Part shown: positions 52,552 through 60,547 of the stretch, piece after piece
Position numbering within the stretch: the stretch's first letter is position 1
Layout: each line of letters begins with the position of its first letter
Assembly: GCF_002088935.1 (NCBI RefSeq)
Contig: NZ_NCSS01000006.1
Location: 1,334,407-1,398,406 of the forward strand
Direction of reading: 5' to 3'
Length of the DNA: 64,000 nt
Source of the DNA: Henriciella litoralis
Lineage (GTDB): Bacteria; Pseudomonadota; Alphaproteobacteria; Caulobacterales; Hyphomonadaceae
Position numbers and translations under genes: made by a program
The notes under the pieces: model-generated
Told to the model about the DNA's origin: nothing
The model's input: only the letters and a program-made list of their open reading frames with translations
Database searches by the model: none

Positions 52552-52579
52552 ATATGGGAAAGCCTTTCGCAGGCTCAAG
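52552..52579 (-). promoter_or_regulatory. RpoH (sigma-32)-type promoter for dnaK
   Basis: On the minus strand CTTGAGC (-35) is followed after 13 bases by TCCCATAT (-10), close to the sigma-32 consensus CTTGAAA-N11-16-CCCCATNT. It would start transcription ~125 bases before the dnaK ATG. Confidence 0.6.
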
Positions 52580-52630
52580 AGGCTGGCTCACATTTCGGTG
52601 AAACTCCCTGCGCAATTTCATGACGTTTCA

Positions 52631-52849
52631 TCAGGCCTTTTGCAGCTCGGAATGGCTCTTCAACACGGCGTCACCATCGTCCTGAACGATGTAATAGGCT
52701 GGATTTTCATCATCCGCATCGCGCGTCACCTCAGATCCCTTGATCTTGCGGGTGACCTTTTCGGTATACGTCTTCTCGACCTCGCCAGTTCCGGTGCCGT
52801 TACCCCAGTCCCATTGGACCTTCGTGCCGACATTGTACGCCTTGCTCAT
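52631..52849 (-). CDS. DUF2945 family small protein
   Basis: 72 residues from ATG 52849 with AAGGAG 7 bases upstream; the longer frame starting at 52945 has no ribosome site. Sequence AYNVGTKVQWDWGNGTGTGEV, then EKTYTEKVTRKIKGSEVTRDADDENPAYYIVQDDGDAVLKSHSEL, matches DUF2945, a small SH3/Tudor-like family also called hypervirulence-associated in fungi. Function unknown in bacteria. It lies upstream of dnaK on the same strand, beyond the dnaK promoter, so is a separate unit. Confidence 0.85.
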   Translation of the reverse strand: MSKAYNVGTKVQWDWGNGTGTGEVEKTYTEKVTRKIKGSEVTRDADDENPAYYIVQDDGDAVLKSHSELQKA

Positions 52850-52992
52850 ATTCAGTCTCCTTCTGCCCTGACGAACGCGAATGCGCGCGAAAAGGTTCAG
52901 GCGGGACGCGGGGCGACCCCGGGCAGTTTGCCATTTTCTGGCCAACTCCGCGCACTAGTCTCAAATGTAAACCGAAGCACACGGACCATCCT

Positions 52993-53892
52993 ATGCCCAG
53001 ATATTTCGCCGCGCCGCTCCTCAGCCTCCTGCTTGCCAGCGCCTGCCAACCTGCAGACTCCCCTGCAGAGGATGCGAGCGTGCCGCCTGAAACCGAAATA
53101 GACGTCGAAGACAGCACAGACGCACCGGCGACTCACCAAACAAGCCGTGAGCCAAGCCCGGTCGCCCTCACGGAGAACTGGGCCGCAACCGGTCTGCCCA
53201 ACCCATCAGCCGTCACGCCCTCCGACGAGGGCGGTCTCTTCGTGGCCGGCATGTCTGATGGCACGGGCCAGATCCACCGGCTGTCATCTGATGGCAAAAT
53301 CATCGCGCGCGATTATGCGACCGGGCTCTCCAAGCCATCCGGCCTGCAGATGGATCGCGGCTTTCTCTACGTCGCAGATACAGACGAGATCAAAGTCCTG
53401 CACCGGCTGGACGGGACTGAACTCAAATCCATCCCTGTTTCAGGCGCAACGCGCCTTTCTGGCATCGCTGCATGGAATGCCAGCCTGATGATCGCTGAAC
53501 CGAGCGCAGGGCGCATATACCGCCTGTCAGGCGACGATGTCGGCATCTGGATGGAAGATGCGCGTCTCGAAGGCGTAAGCTCTCTCACGGCAGACCAGAA
53601 CCGCCTCGTCTTCGCCTCCTCAAAGACGGGGAGCCTCTATGAAGTCACTGAATCCAAAGAGCTGAAAGAACTCGCCACGGGCCTGATGGCGCCCGACGGC
53701 GTCGCCATCATCGATGATGGCTATCTTGTTTCATCTCTGGTCGGCGGTCTCTACTTCATCGATGCCGACGGCGCCTCATTCGACCTCAAGATGCCTGAGG
53801 TCAGAGGGCCACTGCTCAGTATGGGCGACATGACAATTGGCCTGTCGCCCAAGCCGGGCACAGTCACCGCGTGGTCCATCGAGAAAAAATAG
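52993..53892 (+). CDS. Beta-propeller-like lipoprotein
   Basis: 299 residues. A lipoprotein signal (LLASAC near residues 14-19) leads to an acidic linker (about 20-50). The mature part has repeated short strands, as in SMP-30/gluconolactonase-like beta-propellers: NPSAVTPSDEGGLFVAGMSDG, KPSGLQMDRGFLYVADTDEIKV, GIAAWNASLMIAEPSAGRIYRL, APDGVAIIDDGYLVSSLVGGLYFI. It lies on the periplasmic side of the outer or inner membrane. The substrate is unknown. Its stop is only 4 bp from the convergent grpE stop. Confidence 0.75.
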   Translation: MPRYFAAPLLSLLLASACQPADSPAEDASVPPETEIDVEDSTDAPATHQTSREPSPVALTENWAATGLPNPSAVTPSDEGGLFVAGMSDGTGQIHRLSSDGKIIARDYATGLSKPSGLQMDRGFLYVADTDEIKVLHRLDGTELKSIPVSGATRLSGIAAWNASLMIAEPSAGRIYRLSGDDVGIWMEDARLEGVSSLTADQNRLVFASSKTGSLYEVTESKELKELATGLMAPDGVAIIDDGYLVSSLVGGLYFIDADGASFDLKMPEVRGPLLSMGDMTIGLSPKPGTVTAWSIEKK

Positions 53893-53895
53893 AGC

Positions 53896-54501
53896 CTAGT
53901 TCGCCTGTCCGGCGCTGACGGCCACCATAGCAGCCCGCAACACACGGTCGCCGATACGCCAGCCGGTCTGGTAGGTCTCGGCAATTGTACCCGACGGCTG
54001 ATCCGACGGCACCTGGCTGACAGCCTGATGCAGGTTCGGATCAAACGCTTCACCCGGCTCAGCGGCGACAGACGTCACGCCGTGACGGGCAAGCTTCGCG
54101 TGAAGCTCTTTCTGCGTCATCTCGATGCCGTTGAGCAGGTTTTGCCCTGCCTCGGTCAACGCAGCGCGCTCCTCATCCGGCAGCGCCCCAAGCGCGCGAG
54201 ACAGATTGTCTGAAACGCTCAGCATGTCGCCTGCAAATTTCTCGACCGCATAGACCTTGGCGTCGGACACTTCACGCGCAGCGCGCTTGCGGACGTTTTC
54301 TGATTCAGCCAGCGTGCGCAGAATCTGGTCTTTGAGGCCGGTGACCTCGCCTTCCAGCTCGGCGATGCGGGTTTCGGCGTCCGGGCCTTCATTATCTGCT
54401 TCAGCAGCCGCTTCAAGCGCTTCTGATTCCGGCGAACCGGCATCCAGTGTTTCGGTTTCAACCGCTTCTGGCGGGCGTTTCTGATCTTCACTCATGCTCA
54501 T
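53896..54501 (-). CDS. grpE: Nucleotide exchange factor GrpE
   Basis: 201 residues. A long acidic N-terminus (about 1-45) precedes the coiled-coil helix ELEGEVTGLKDQILRTLAESENVRKRAAREVSDAK and the GrpE head VAAEPGEAFDPNLHQAVSQVPSDQPSGTIAETYQTGWRIGDRVLR. It opens DnaK for ADP/ATP exchange. It follows hrcA after 10 bp, so the two are one operon. No CIRCE element was seen near either gene. It converges with the lipoprotein gene. Confidence 0.96.
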   Translation of the reverse strand: MSMSEDQKRPPEAVETETLDAGSPESEALEAAAEADNEGPDAETRIAELEGEVTGLKDQILRTLAESENVRKRAAREVSDAKVYAVEKFAGDMLSVSDNLSRALGALPDEERAALTEAGQNLLNGIEMTQKELHAKLARHGVTSVAAEPGEAFDPNLHQAVSQVPSDQPSGTIAETYQTGWRIGDRVLRAAMVAVSAGQAN

Positions 54502-54511
54502 TTGTCACTCT

Positions 54512-55591
54512 TCATGTTTTCTGGCGCTCACCGAGAATCTGACCAACCACCCGGGCCGTATAGTCCACCATCGGGATCACACGGGCATAGTTTAACCGGG
54601 TCGGGCCAATCACTCCAAGTGCGCCGATAACCTCTCTTGAGGCGTTCATATAGGGGGCAACGATCAGGCTTGAACCCGACAACGGAAAAAGCCTGTTCTC
54701 CGAACCGATAAAAAGTCGCACGCCTTCGGCTTCCCGGGTCGAGTCCAGCACCTCCAGAAGGCCCTGCTGACGCTCCAGAATATCAAACAGTTGCCGCACC
54801 TGCTCCATGTCTTCTGCAGCGCGCGCATCAGACAGCAGGTTGGCGCGGCCGTGCACGATTAGTGCGCGTTCCTCTCCAGGCACCTGCCCGCCCCATTCCG
54901 CCAGCCCTTGCTCAACAAGCGAGGTTGCAGCTGCATCGAGCTGCGCGCGGCGCTGCGCAATTTCCTCGCTGATACTGGCAGAAGCCTCTCGCAGCGTCTT
55001 CCCCTTCATCCGGGCGGCGAGATAATTGCCCGCCTCAATCAGCGTTGTTGCCGGCAGTCCCGGCGGAATTTTCACGAGCCGGTTTTCGACATCGCCCATT
55101 TCGTCAACCAGGATGCAAAGCGCTTCGCCCGTGGCGAGAGGAACGAACTCCACATGCCGCACCGGCCGTTCACGCGTTGGCGAGGACACAAGCCCTGCGC
55201 CCCCGGCCAGACCTGACAAGATCGACGAAGCTTCCTTCAGCATGCCCTGCATGTCCCGCCCGCCAGAGCGCAGCCTGTCCTCGATCTCCTGCCTGTCGCG
55301 ATCCGATGGCTGACCAATCTCAAGAAACCCGTCGACGAAGAGGCGCAAGCCGATATGCGTCGGCAGACGGCCCGCAGACACGTGCGGGCTGTCCAGTAGG
55401 CCAAGGTCAGTGAGGTCCGCCATGACATTGCGGATCGAAGCCGCAGACAGACCGATCGTGCCTTTGGAAAGGGTCCGTGACCCGACAGGCTCACCCGTTT
55501 GCAGATACGTCTCCACGATCTCACGAAAAATCGATCGTGAGCGCTCATCGAGGCTCTGAAGAAGGCCGCTTGAAGAAGAAAAATCAGTCAT
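54512..55591 (-). CDS. hrcA: Heat-inducible transcription repressor HrcA
   Basis: 359 residues from ATG 55591 (MTDFSSSSGLLQSLDERS); the longer frame from 55657 lies in the promoter. The winged-helix part has VETYLQTGEPVGSRTLS, GLSAASIRNVMADLTDLGLLDSPHVSAGRLPTHIGLR. The later GAF-like half ends with YMNASREVIGALGVIGPTRLNYARVIPMVDYTARVVGQIL. HrcA represses groESL and similar promoters through CIRCE, which is absent in this window. Its upstream region is shared with the divergent transporter and contains an 11-7-11 inverted repeat. Confidence 0.95.
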   Translation of the reverse strand: MTDFSSSSGLLQSLDERSRSIFREIVETYLQTGEPVGSRTLSKGTIGLSAASIRNVMADLTDLGLLDSPHVSAGRLPTHIGLRLFVDGFLEIGQPSDRDRQEIEDRLRSGGRDMQGMLKEASSILSGLAGGAGLVSSPTRERPVRHVEFVPLATGEALCILVDEMGDVENRLVKIPPGLPATTLIEAGNYLAARMKGKTLREASASISEEIAQRRAQLDAAATSLVEQGLAEWGGQVPGEERALIVHGRANLLSDARAAEDMEQVRQLFDILERQQGLLEVLDSTREAEGVRLFIGSENRLFPLSGSSLIVAPYMNASREVIGALGVIGPTRLNYARVIPMVDYTARVVGQILGERQKT

Positions 55592-55648
55592 GTTGGCGAA
55601 TTTTCGATCTTTGCAATCACCGGTTTTATATTGGCGTTTTCGCTTGGA

Positions 55649-55677
55649 GCGACACACAAAATCAGATTGTGTGGCGC
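55649..55677. promoter_or_regulatory. Inverted repeat at the hrcA/transporter intergenic region
   Basis: GCGACACACAA (55649-55659) and TTGTGTGGCGC (55667-55677) are inverted with 10 of 11 positions matching and a 7-base spacer. The right arm ends one base before the transporter ATG. It is not the CIRCE sequence. It is a plausible operator or an mRNA hairpin at the very start of the transporter message. Confidence 0.5.
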
Positions 55678-55678
55678 T

Positions 55679-57043
55679 ATGTCGAGTGTCCCTGAAAAAC
55701 TACCCCTAACACAAGTCATCGCATATGGTTCGGTCGGAATACCGTTCGGGGCCGTTGGACTGCCCATGGCTGTCTTTATCGCGCCTTTCTATGCAGACCA
55801 GATGGGGCTCGGCACCGCAATGGTCGGTGTTATCTTCATGGTCCTGCGCTTCTGGGACCTGTTTTCTGATCCTGTCATGGGCTGGCTGGTCGATACCCGC
55901 CCCTCCCGCCTTGGCAAGGTGCGTCACTGGCTGTTGATGGCCGTGCCGATCCTGCTTCCGGCGGTCTGGCTCCTCTATAACCCGATAGGCCCACCCATTT
56001 CGCCTCTGGTCCTCGCGGTCATCCTTTTCGTTTTCTACATTGGCACGACGATGATCGTGACCCCGCACCAGGCCTGGGCCCCGTCCATCGCGCGCAGCTA
56101 TGACGAACGTTCACGCCTCTTCATGTGGCGAGAGCTGTTCTCGATTTCCACCATGCTGATCATGCTCGCCCTGCCGACCATTCTCGCCACGACAGGTGGG
56201 GTCGATCGCGCGGCCCAGATTTCCATGATGGGCTGGATTCTCGTTATCGCTCTGCCGCTCACCGTAGGCGCCGCCGTCTGGCTCGTGCCGGACCCGAAAC
56301 CCGCATCAGACCTGCCAAAAGCGGACTTCAGCGCAAAGGCGATCACCGACGCACTGAAGAAAGCCACGCTATGGCGCCTGCTTGCGACCGAGATTTTCAT
56401 CGGCATCGCCATCGCCGGTACGGCCGGCACCTTCCTGTTCGCCTCCCAGTGGGGCTTTGGCATCATCGAACTCGCACCGCTCATCCTGATGGCGCACTTC
56501 ATCGCCGGTTTTGCCGCCATGCCGTTCTGGGTGTGGATCTCGAAACGCACTGAAAAATACATAGCGATGCGACTGGTCTGCCTGTTCTCAGCGGTGACCT
56601 ACATCTCATATCTGCCGCTCTCGATGATGGACGTCGGCCTGTACGGCCTGCTGGCCGCAGCCGTCATCAGCGGGCTCGGCTATGGCTCGCCCTTCATCCT
56701 CGTTCGTTCCATGATGGCAGACCTTGTCGAAGCTGAAGAAGTGCGCGGCGGCGGCAATCGCTCCGGGCTCTTCTTCTCCCTCATGTCGGGGGCCTACAAG
56801 ACCGGCGCGAGCTTCGCGATCGGCATCCCCTACATCCTCCTTGGCGTGCTCGTGGGCTTTAATCCGGCCACCGACAACTCACCGCAAACTGTGCATGGCC
56901 TGATGCTGGTCTTCGTCGGCGTGCCAGTTGTCTCATATGCGCTCGCTGCACTATTGATCTGGCGCTATCCGATCACGCGCGCGGCGCAGGCCAACAATGC
57001 GGATGCACTCGGCATCGCCCCGACGGTCGACGTGATCGACTGA
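55679..57043 (+). CDS. GPH-type (MelB-like) MFS sugar/cation transporter
   Basis: 454 residues from ATG 55679; the frame opens at TTG 55631 but that start lacks a ribosome site and lies in the promoter. No Shine-Dalgarno is visible before 55679 either, so initiation may be leaderless. Twelve membrane helices. Residues 1-45 (VIAYGSVGIPFGAVGLPMAVFIAPFYADQ), LRFWDLFSDPVMGWLVDTRPSRLGKVRHWL and TPHQAWAPSIARSYDERSRLFMWRELF match the GPH sugar-cation symporter family (MFS_2). The substrate may be a glycoside or sugar. It interrupts the usual hrcA-rph neighbourhood. Confidence 0.87.
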   Translation: MSSVPEKLPLTQVIAYGSVGIPFGAVGLPMAVFIAPFYADQMGLGTAMVGVIFMVLRFWDLFSDPVMGWLVDTRPSRLGKVRHWLLMAVPILLPAVWLLYNPIGPPISPLVLAVILFVFYIGTTMIVTPHQAWAPSIARSYDERSRLFMWRELFSISTMLIMLALPTILATTGGVDRAAQISMMGWILVIALPLTVGAAVWLVPDPKPASDLPKADFSAKAITDALKKATLWRLLATEIFIGIAIAGTAGTFLFASQWGFGIIELAPLILMAHFIAGFAAMPFWVWISKRTEKYIAMRLVCLFSAVTYISYLPLSMMDVGLYGLLAAAVISGLGYGSPFILVRSMMADLVEAEEVRGGGNRSGLFFSLMSGAYKTGASFAIGIPYILLGVLVGFNPATDNSPQTVHGLMLVFVGVPVVSYALAALLIWRYPITRAAQANNADALGIAPTVDVID

Positions 57044-57083
57044 ATATGCCTAAAGAGCGCGCAAGATGCTCTAAGGAAAGATC

Positions 57084-57809
57084 ATGACAGAATTCACCCG
57101 CCCCTCGGGCCGCGCCGTCGATCAACTGCGCGATATCGTGCTTGAAACCAACGTCACCCGCTACGCCGAAGGCTCCTGCCTCGCAAAATTCGGGCACACC
57201 CACGTTCTCTGCACCGCTTCCTGGCAGGACAATGTCCCGCCATGGCTGCGCGGTCAGGGCAAAGGCTGGGTCACCGGCGAATACGGCATGCTGCCCCGCG
57301 CGACCCACACACGCGGCCGCCGCGAAGCAACCGCCGGCAAGCAGTCCGGTCGCACGCAGGAAATCCAGCGCCTCATCGGCCGCTCGCTGCGCTCAGTGGT
57401 CGATCTCTCCGCGCTTGGCGAAAACCAGCTCACCATCGACTGCGACGTGCTGCAGGCCGATGGCGGCACACGTACAGCCTCCATCACGGGCGGCTTCGTC
57501 GCCATGGCGCTCGCGATGAAATACATGCGCGAAGAAGGCGTCATCAAGACAGACCCGATCACCAAGCAAGCCGCAGCCATCTCCGTTGGCCTCTTCAAGG
57601 ACACCCCCGTCCTTGACCTCGACTACCCTGAAGACTCCGGCGGCGAAGGCGACATGAATGTCGTGATGAGCTCCGACGGCGGCTTCATCGAAATCCAGGG
57701 CACCGGCGAAGAACGCCCAATGACCCGCCCGGAAGTCGAAGAGCTTCTGAAGCTCGCCGAAAAGGGCTGCAACGAGCTTTTCGAGGCGCAGCGCAAAGCG
57801 ATCGGCTAA
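57084..57809 (+). CDS. rph: Ribonuclease PH
   Basis: 241 residues. The whole protein is the RNase PH fold: [82 protein letters not shown], then [22 protein letters not shown] and [33 protein letters not shown]. It trims tRNA 3' ends phosphorolytically and degrades rRNA. Its partners rdgB and hemW usually follow directly in alphaproteobacteria; here ~2.7 kb of other genes intervene. Confidence 0.97.
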   Translation: MTEFTRPSGRAVDQLRDIVLETNVTRYAEGSCLAKFGHTHVLCTASWQDNVPPWLRGQGKGWVTGEYGMLPRATHTRGRREATAGKQSGRTQEIQRLIGRSLRSVVDLSALGENQLTIDCDVLQADGGTRTASITGGFVAMALAMKYMREEGVIKTDPITKQAAAISVGLFKDTPVLDLDYPEDSGGEGDMNVVMSSDGGFIEIQGTGEERPMTRPEVEELLKLAEKGCNELFEAQRKAIG

Positions 57810-57868
57810 CCCGGACCTGCGCGCTATGCCGCGTGGTTCGGTTTCGATGATGGGCGTATCGTGCGCCC

Positions 57869-58393
57869 ATGGCCGACATAGCGATCAACCGAGCAGACGA
57901 CCCGGAGAACTTGCTCTTGTTCAGGTCTCCGCGGCTCGTCCTGCTTGCCTGGTTGCTCGCTGGACCGCTTACTCCAGCTTTTTGGCTATGGCTGCTGATA
58001 GATGGACGTCCGCATTTAGCTGAACTACCGCTTATGCTCTTCGTAACTGCCGTCCCCACGACCATCGGCGTCTCACTGGCCCTGCTGATTTACACGAAAT
58101 TTCGTATCAAGAGCGATATCAATGTGTTTCTCGCCGGCTTGGCTGCATTCACTTTAACGCCCGTTGTACTCCTTCTGGGTTTGGCCGGGTTCGACCTCAT
58201 CCGTCAGGTTTCAACTGGCTTTGATGCACTAAACTTTTTGGGATTGGCCGGCACCTTGGTGTCGAAATTTCTACCTATCGCCTATGTGATGGGCCTGCCA
58301 TTGGCGCTGATGTCTTATTCCATCATCAGGGTAATTGCACTGAAGCGCATCCGGCTTAATCCGCCAGAGGCTTCTCACGCCCCTGCCACGTAA
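57869..58393 (+). CDS. Four-helix membrane protein of unknown function
   Basis: 174 residues with membrane helices near 25-45, 55-75, 85-105 and 125-155. No family recognised. Its last ~13 residues (LNPPEASHAPAT region) are encoded by DNA that is the antisense of a creA relic (58356-58496), so the tail is probably not ancestral. Local base composition is less GC-rich than rph. It is inserted between rph and rdgB together with the globin, creA and XRE/DUF2975 genes. A ribosome site is not evident. Confidence 0.55.
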   Translation: MADIAINRADDPENLLLFRSPRLVLLAWLLAGPLTPAFWLWLLIDGRPHLAELPLMLFVTAVPTTIGVSLALLIYTKFRIKSDINVFLAGLAAFTLTPVVLLLGLAGFDLIRQVSTGFDALNFLGLAGTLVSKFLPIAYVMGLPLALMSYSIIRVIALKRIRLNPPEASHAPAT

Positions 58394-58496
58394 CATCCGC
58401 GCCATAAAGCGGCACGGTCGACAGGCTCATCTTGGCAGACCCATCCACCAGTTTGCGGCTGAAAGAGACATACATCAGCGAGTCCGTTTGCGGATC
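58356..58496 (-). pseudogene. creA C-terminal relic (duplicate fragment)
   Basis: On the minus strand this 141-bp stretch codes DPQTDSLMYVSFSRK, VDGSAKMSLSTVPLYGAD and TWQGREKPLAD-stop, nearly identical to the last 47 residues of the intact creA gene at 59087. Upstream of it the similarity breaks off at once and a TAG follows within about ten codons. No start or N-terminal half is present, so it is a non-functional partial duplication. It overlaps the 3' end of the plus-strand membrane-protein gene by 38 bp. Confidence 0.85.
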
Positions 58497-58585
58497 GCGC
58501 GCCCACTTCCACGCCGGCTTGCGCTAGACGGCGACATACATCATCGCTTCAACCACCTGAGTACAGATGCAGCGAAATGCGTGGA

Positions 58586-59026
58586 CTACCCACTCGCCTC
58601 AAGGCTATCCAGCCCGAACATGGCAAGCTGCAGGCTTTGCGCAATGCGCTCGGCGCGTTGCATGAAATAGGCGACGGTTTCTTCGCCAGGCGCAATCTCT
58701 TCCAGCGTCCTGTGAAACAGCCCAAGCCACAGACCGAAATCCTCGCGCTTAATCCCGTCAAGCTTCATATGCGCCGGCACCGGCTTGCCGGAATAGCGCC
58801 CCGCATTCATCGCGACCGAAGCCCAGAAATCCTTCAGCTTTGAGAGGTGTTCTGGCCAGTCATCCACCTCGCCATTGAAGATGGGGCCAAGGCGCGGATG
58901 GGCGCGCACACGCGCATAGAAGGTCTCGACCAACTCCGAGATGAAATTGTCGTCAATGCCAAGACGGGCAGCGTTTTTCTGAATGGCGAGCCGTCGCTCT
59001 TCCGCCGAGCGGACTTGATAGGTCAT
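58586..59026 (-). CDS. Group III truncated haemoglobin
   Basis: 146 residues, the size and pattern of the group III truncated globins. SELVETFYARVRAHPRLGPIFN (B/E region with PIF), WPEHLSKLKDFWASVAMNAGRYSGKPVPAHMKL with the proximal-His region, and FGLWLGLFHRTLEE are conserved. Such proteins bind haem and O2, NO or peroxide-type ligands. It lies between the creA copy and the creA relic, and has no ribosome-site anomaly. It is probably a detoxification protein. Confidence 0.88.
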   Translation of the reverse strand: MTYQVRSAEERRLAIQKNAARLGIDDNFISELVETFYARVRAHPRLGPIFNGEVDDWPEHLSKLKDFWASVAMNAGRYSGKPVPAHMKLDGIKREDFGLWLGLFHRTLEEIAPGEETVAYFMQRAERIAQSLQLAMFGLDSLEASG

Positions 59027-59086
59027 GCCCGTACTCTGCTAGATAAATCCGATCCGGGCGATAGGGACATCACCTGATAGTGCAGC

Positions 59087-59593
59087 CTAGTCGCGCGGTT
59101 GAGGCTTTTCCCGCCCCTGCCACGTCACATCCGCGCCATAGAGCGGCACCGTCGACAGGCTCATCTTGGCGGAGCCATCCACGGGCTTGCGGCTGAACGA
59201 GACATACATCAGCGAGTCCGTCTGCGGGTCATAGATCCGGCGTACGGCGAGCTGCTTGAAGATCAGCGACCGGCCCCTGTCCCAGACTTCCTCGCCAGAA
59301 CGGTCCAGATCGATCTTGCCGATGACAATCGGCCCGGTCTGCAGACAGGAAATCGATGAATTGGACGGATCCTCGAACCAGTTGCCCTTGCCGAGCCGGT
59401 CCCAGACGCCGCGGTCGAAATACGAGACATGACACGAAATCCCGGCGATCTTAGGATCGGCCAGCCGGTCGATCTTGATCTCATTGCCCAGCCAGTCATT
59501 CTTGAACTCGCCCGCCTCGCGGTCACCGCCAGTACATGCCACGAGCGTCAAAGTAAGGGCTACACCCGCAAAAAATCTGTTTTTCATGATCAT
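59087..59593 (-). CDS. creA: CreA-family protein
   Basis: About 168 residues; ATG 59593 or 59587 begins a lipoprotein-type signal with LTLVAC. Longer frames from 59686 run into the neighbouring XRE gene and are rejected. The CreA domain is complete: NEIKIDRLADPKIAGISCHVSYFDRG, then SNSSISCLQTGPI and ending KMSLSTVPLYGADVTWQGREKPQPRD. CreA is a small periplasmic protein of unknown function in E. coli and is common in Proteobacteria. A truncated duplicate lies ~600 bp downstream on the same strand. Confidence 0.88.
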   Translation of the reverse strand: MIMKNRFFAGVALTLTLVACTGGDREAGEFKNDWLGNEIKIDRLADPKIAGISCHVSYFDRGVWDRLGKGNWFEDPSNSSISCLQTGPIVIGKIDLDRSGEEVWDRGRSLIFKQLAVRRIYDPQTDSLMYVSFSRKPVDGSAKMSLSTVPLYGADVTWQGREKPQPRD

Positions 59594-59636
59594 GGAAGTG
59601 CAACCGCGCTGCGGCGAGGAGGTTCCGAACTTCACC

Positions 59637-59882
59637 TTAGGCCGCGGCCTCATCTGACTCTTCTGCCGCGCCATCACCCTCTTCATCGAAGATCAGGATG
59701 TCACCGGGCTGGCAGTCCAGCTCACGGCAGAGCGCTTCCAGCGTCGAGAACCGCACGGCCTTGGCCTTGCCCGTCTTTAGAATGGACAAATTAGCGAGCG
59801 TCACACCAACACGGTCTGACAGCTCGGTCAGGGACATGCGGCGCTCAAGCAGAACGCGGTCGAGAGTTACGCGAATGGCCAT
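59637..59882 (-). CDS. XRE/Cro-type small regulator
   Basis: 81 residues. Helix-turn-helix: LDRVLLERRMSLTELSDRVGVTLANLSILKTGKAKAVRFSTLEALCRELDCQPGDIL, the YozG-like Cro/CI family. An acidic tail (EEGDGAAEESDEAAA) follows. It lies 15 bp after the DUF2975 membrane gene; such pairs recur across bacteria, so it probably works with the membrane protein. Confidence 0.88.
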   Translation of the reverse strand: MAIRVTLDRVLLERRMSLTELSDRVGVTLANLSILKTGKAKAVRFSTLEALCRELDCQPGDILIFDEEGDGAAEESDEAAA

Positions 59883-59897
59883 ATGGTTCGAGGCCTC

Positions 59898-60428
59898 CTA
59901 AATCGTCATCTTCTCTTCCTCACGCAACCGGCTTCCTTCTCGGAAGACCTGCGCAAGGATGAAAAGCGCTATGACTGCCGCCCAGGCAGCAAGGTTAATG
60001 CTGAGGCGCAGGGGCTGATCCGTGCCAAGATCGACAAATACATTCAGCAGGATCACACTGAGATACCGCGCCAGCTCGATCAGCGCGATGGCCACAGCAA
60101 TGCGCGTCAGGCGCGGCCCATTCTCGGGCACGAAGGGGTCACCGGTTGCCAGGGTCGACAGGATTTTCCGTAGCTGCATGCAGACATAGATGATGCCCGG
60201 CGCAAAAACGGCGAGCCCGGCAAGACCCGCGATAAACTGTCCCGGCGCGACATCCTCGACATAGGCTTCCATGCCGGGAACGCGCATAGTGCCGCCATTC
60301 AGGCTGCCGATCAGACCAGCGCCAATAAGAAGAAAAGCGATCACACCGCTGACAACAGCAATCCAGATCACAACCTGCATCAGTCCCGACAGGAAGGCAG
60401 CCATGGAGTTTTGCGGGCGGATCGTCAT
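59898..60428 (-). CDS. DUF2975 membrane protein
   Basis: 176 residues with four membrane helices (about 12-42, 60-80, 108-128, 140-160). The FIAGLAGLAVFAPGIIYVCMQLRKILSTLATGDPFVPENGPRLTRIA segment is the DUF2975 signature. Function unknown. It is first in a two-gene unit with the XRE regulator, which suggests a membrane sensor/regulator pair. The start region shares its intergenic DNA with rdgB, where a CtrA-like box occurs. Confidence 0.85.
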   Translation of the reverse strand: MTIRPQNSMAAFLSGLMQVVIWIAVVSGVIAFLLIGAGLIGSLNGGTMRVPGMEAYVEDVAPGQFIAGLAGLAVFAPGIIYVCMQLRKILSTLATGDPFVPENGPRLTRIAVAIALIELARYLSVILLNVFVDLGTDQPLRLSINLAAWAAVIALFILAQVFREGSRLREEEKMTI

Positions 60429-60484
60429 ATGTCTCTCATAACCTCTTGAGGCGGTTTACATGACCGTCTCTTGTCTTCCAACCA

Positions 60485-60499
60485 GTAATTTACCGTTAA
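60485..60499. promoter_or_regulatory. CtrA-like box between DUF2975 and rdgB
   Basis: GTAA-N7-TTAA matches the CtrA consensus in seven of eight positions with correct spacing. It lies 49 bp before rdgB and 57 bp before the divergent DUF2975 gene. It is weaker evidence than the phoH box because the second half is not followed by C. Confidence 0.3.
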
Positions 60500-60547
60500 A
60501 CGATAATACTCTTTGTTCAGAAAGCAAGATCGGAGCCACATAGACCC

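Noticed and set aside
55592..55648. Search for a CIRCE element before hrcA
   Set aside because: No TTAGCACTC-N9-GAGTGCTAA match was found near hrcA, grpE or dnaK; the repeat seen at 55649 differs in sequence and spacing.
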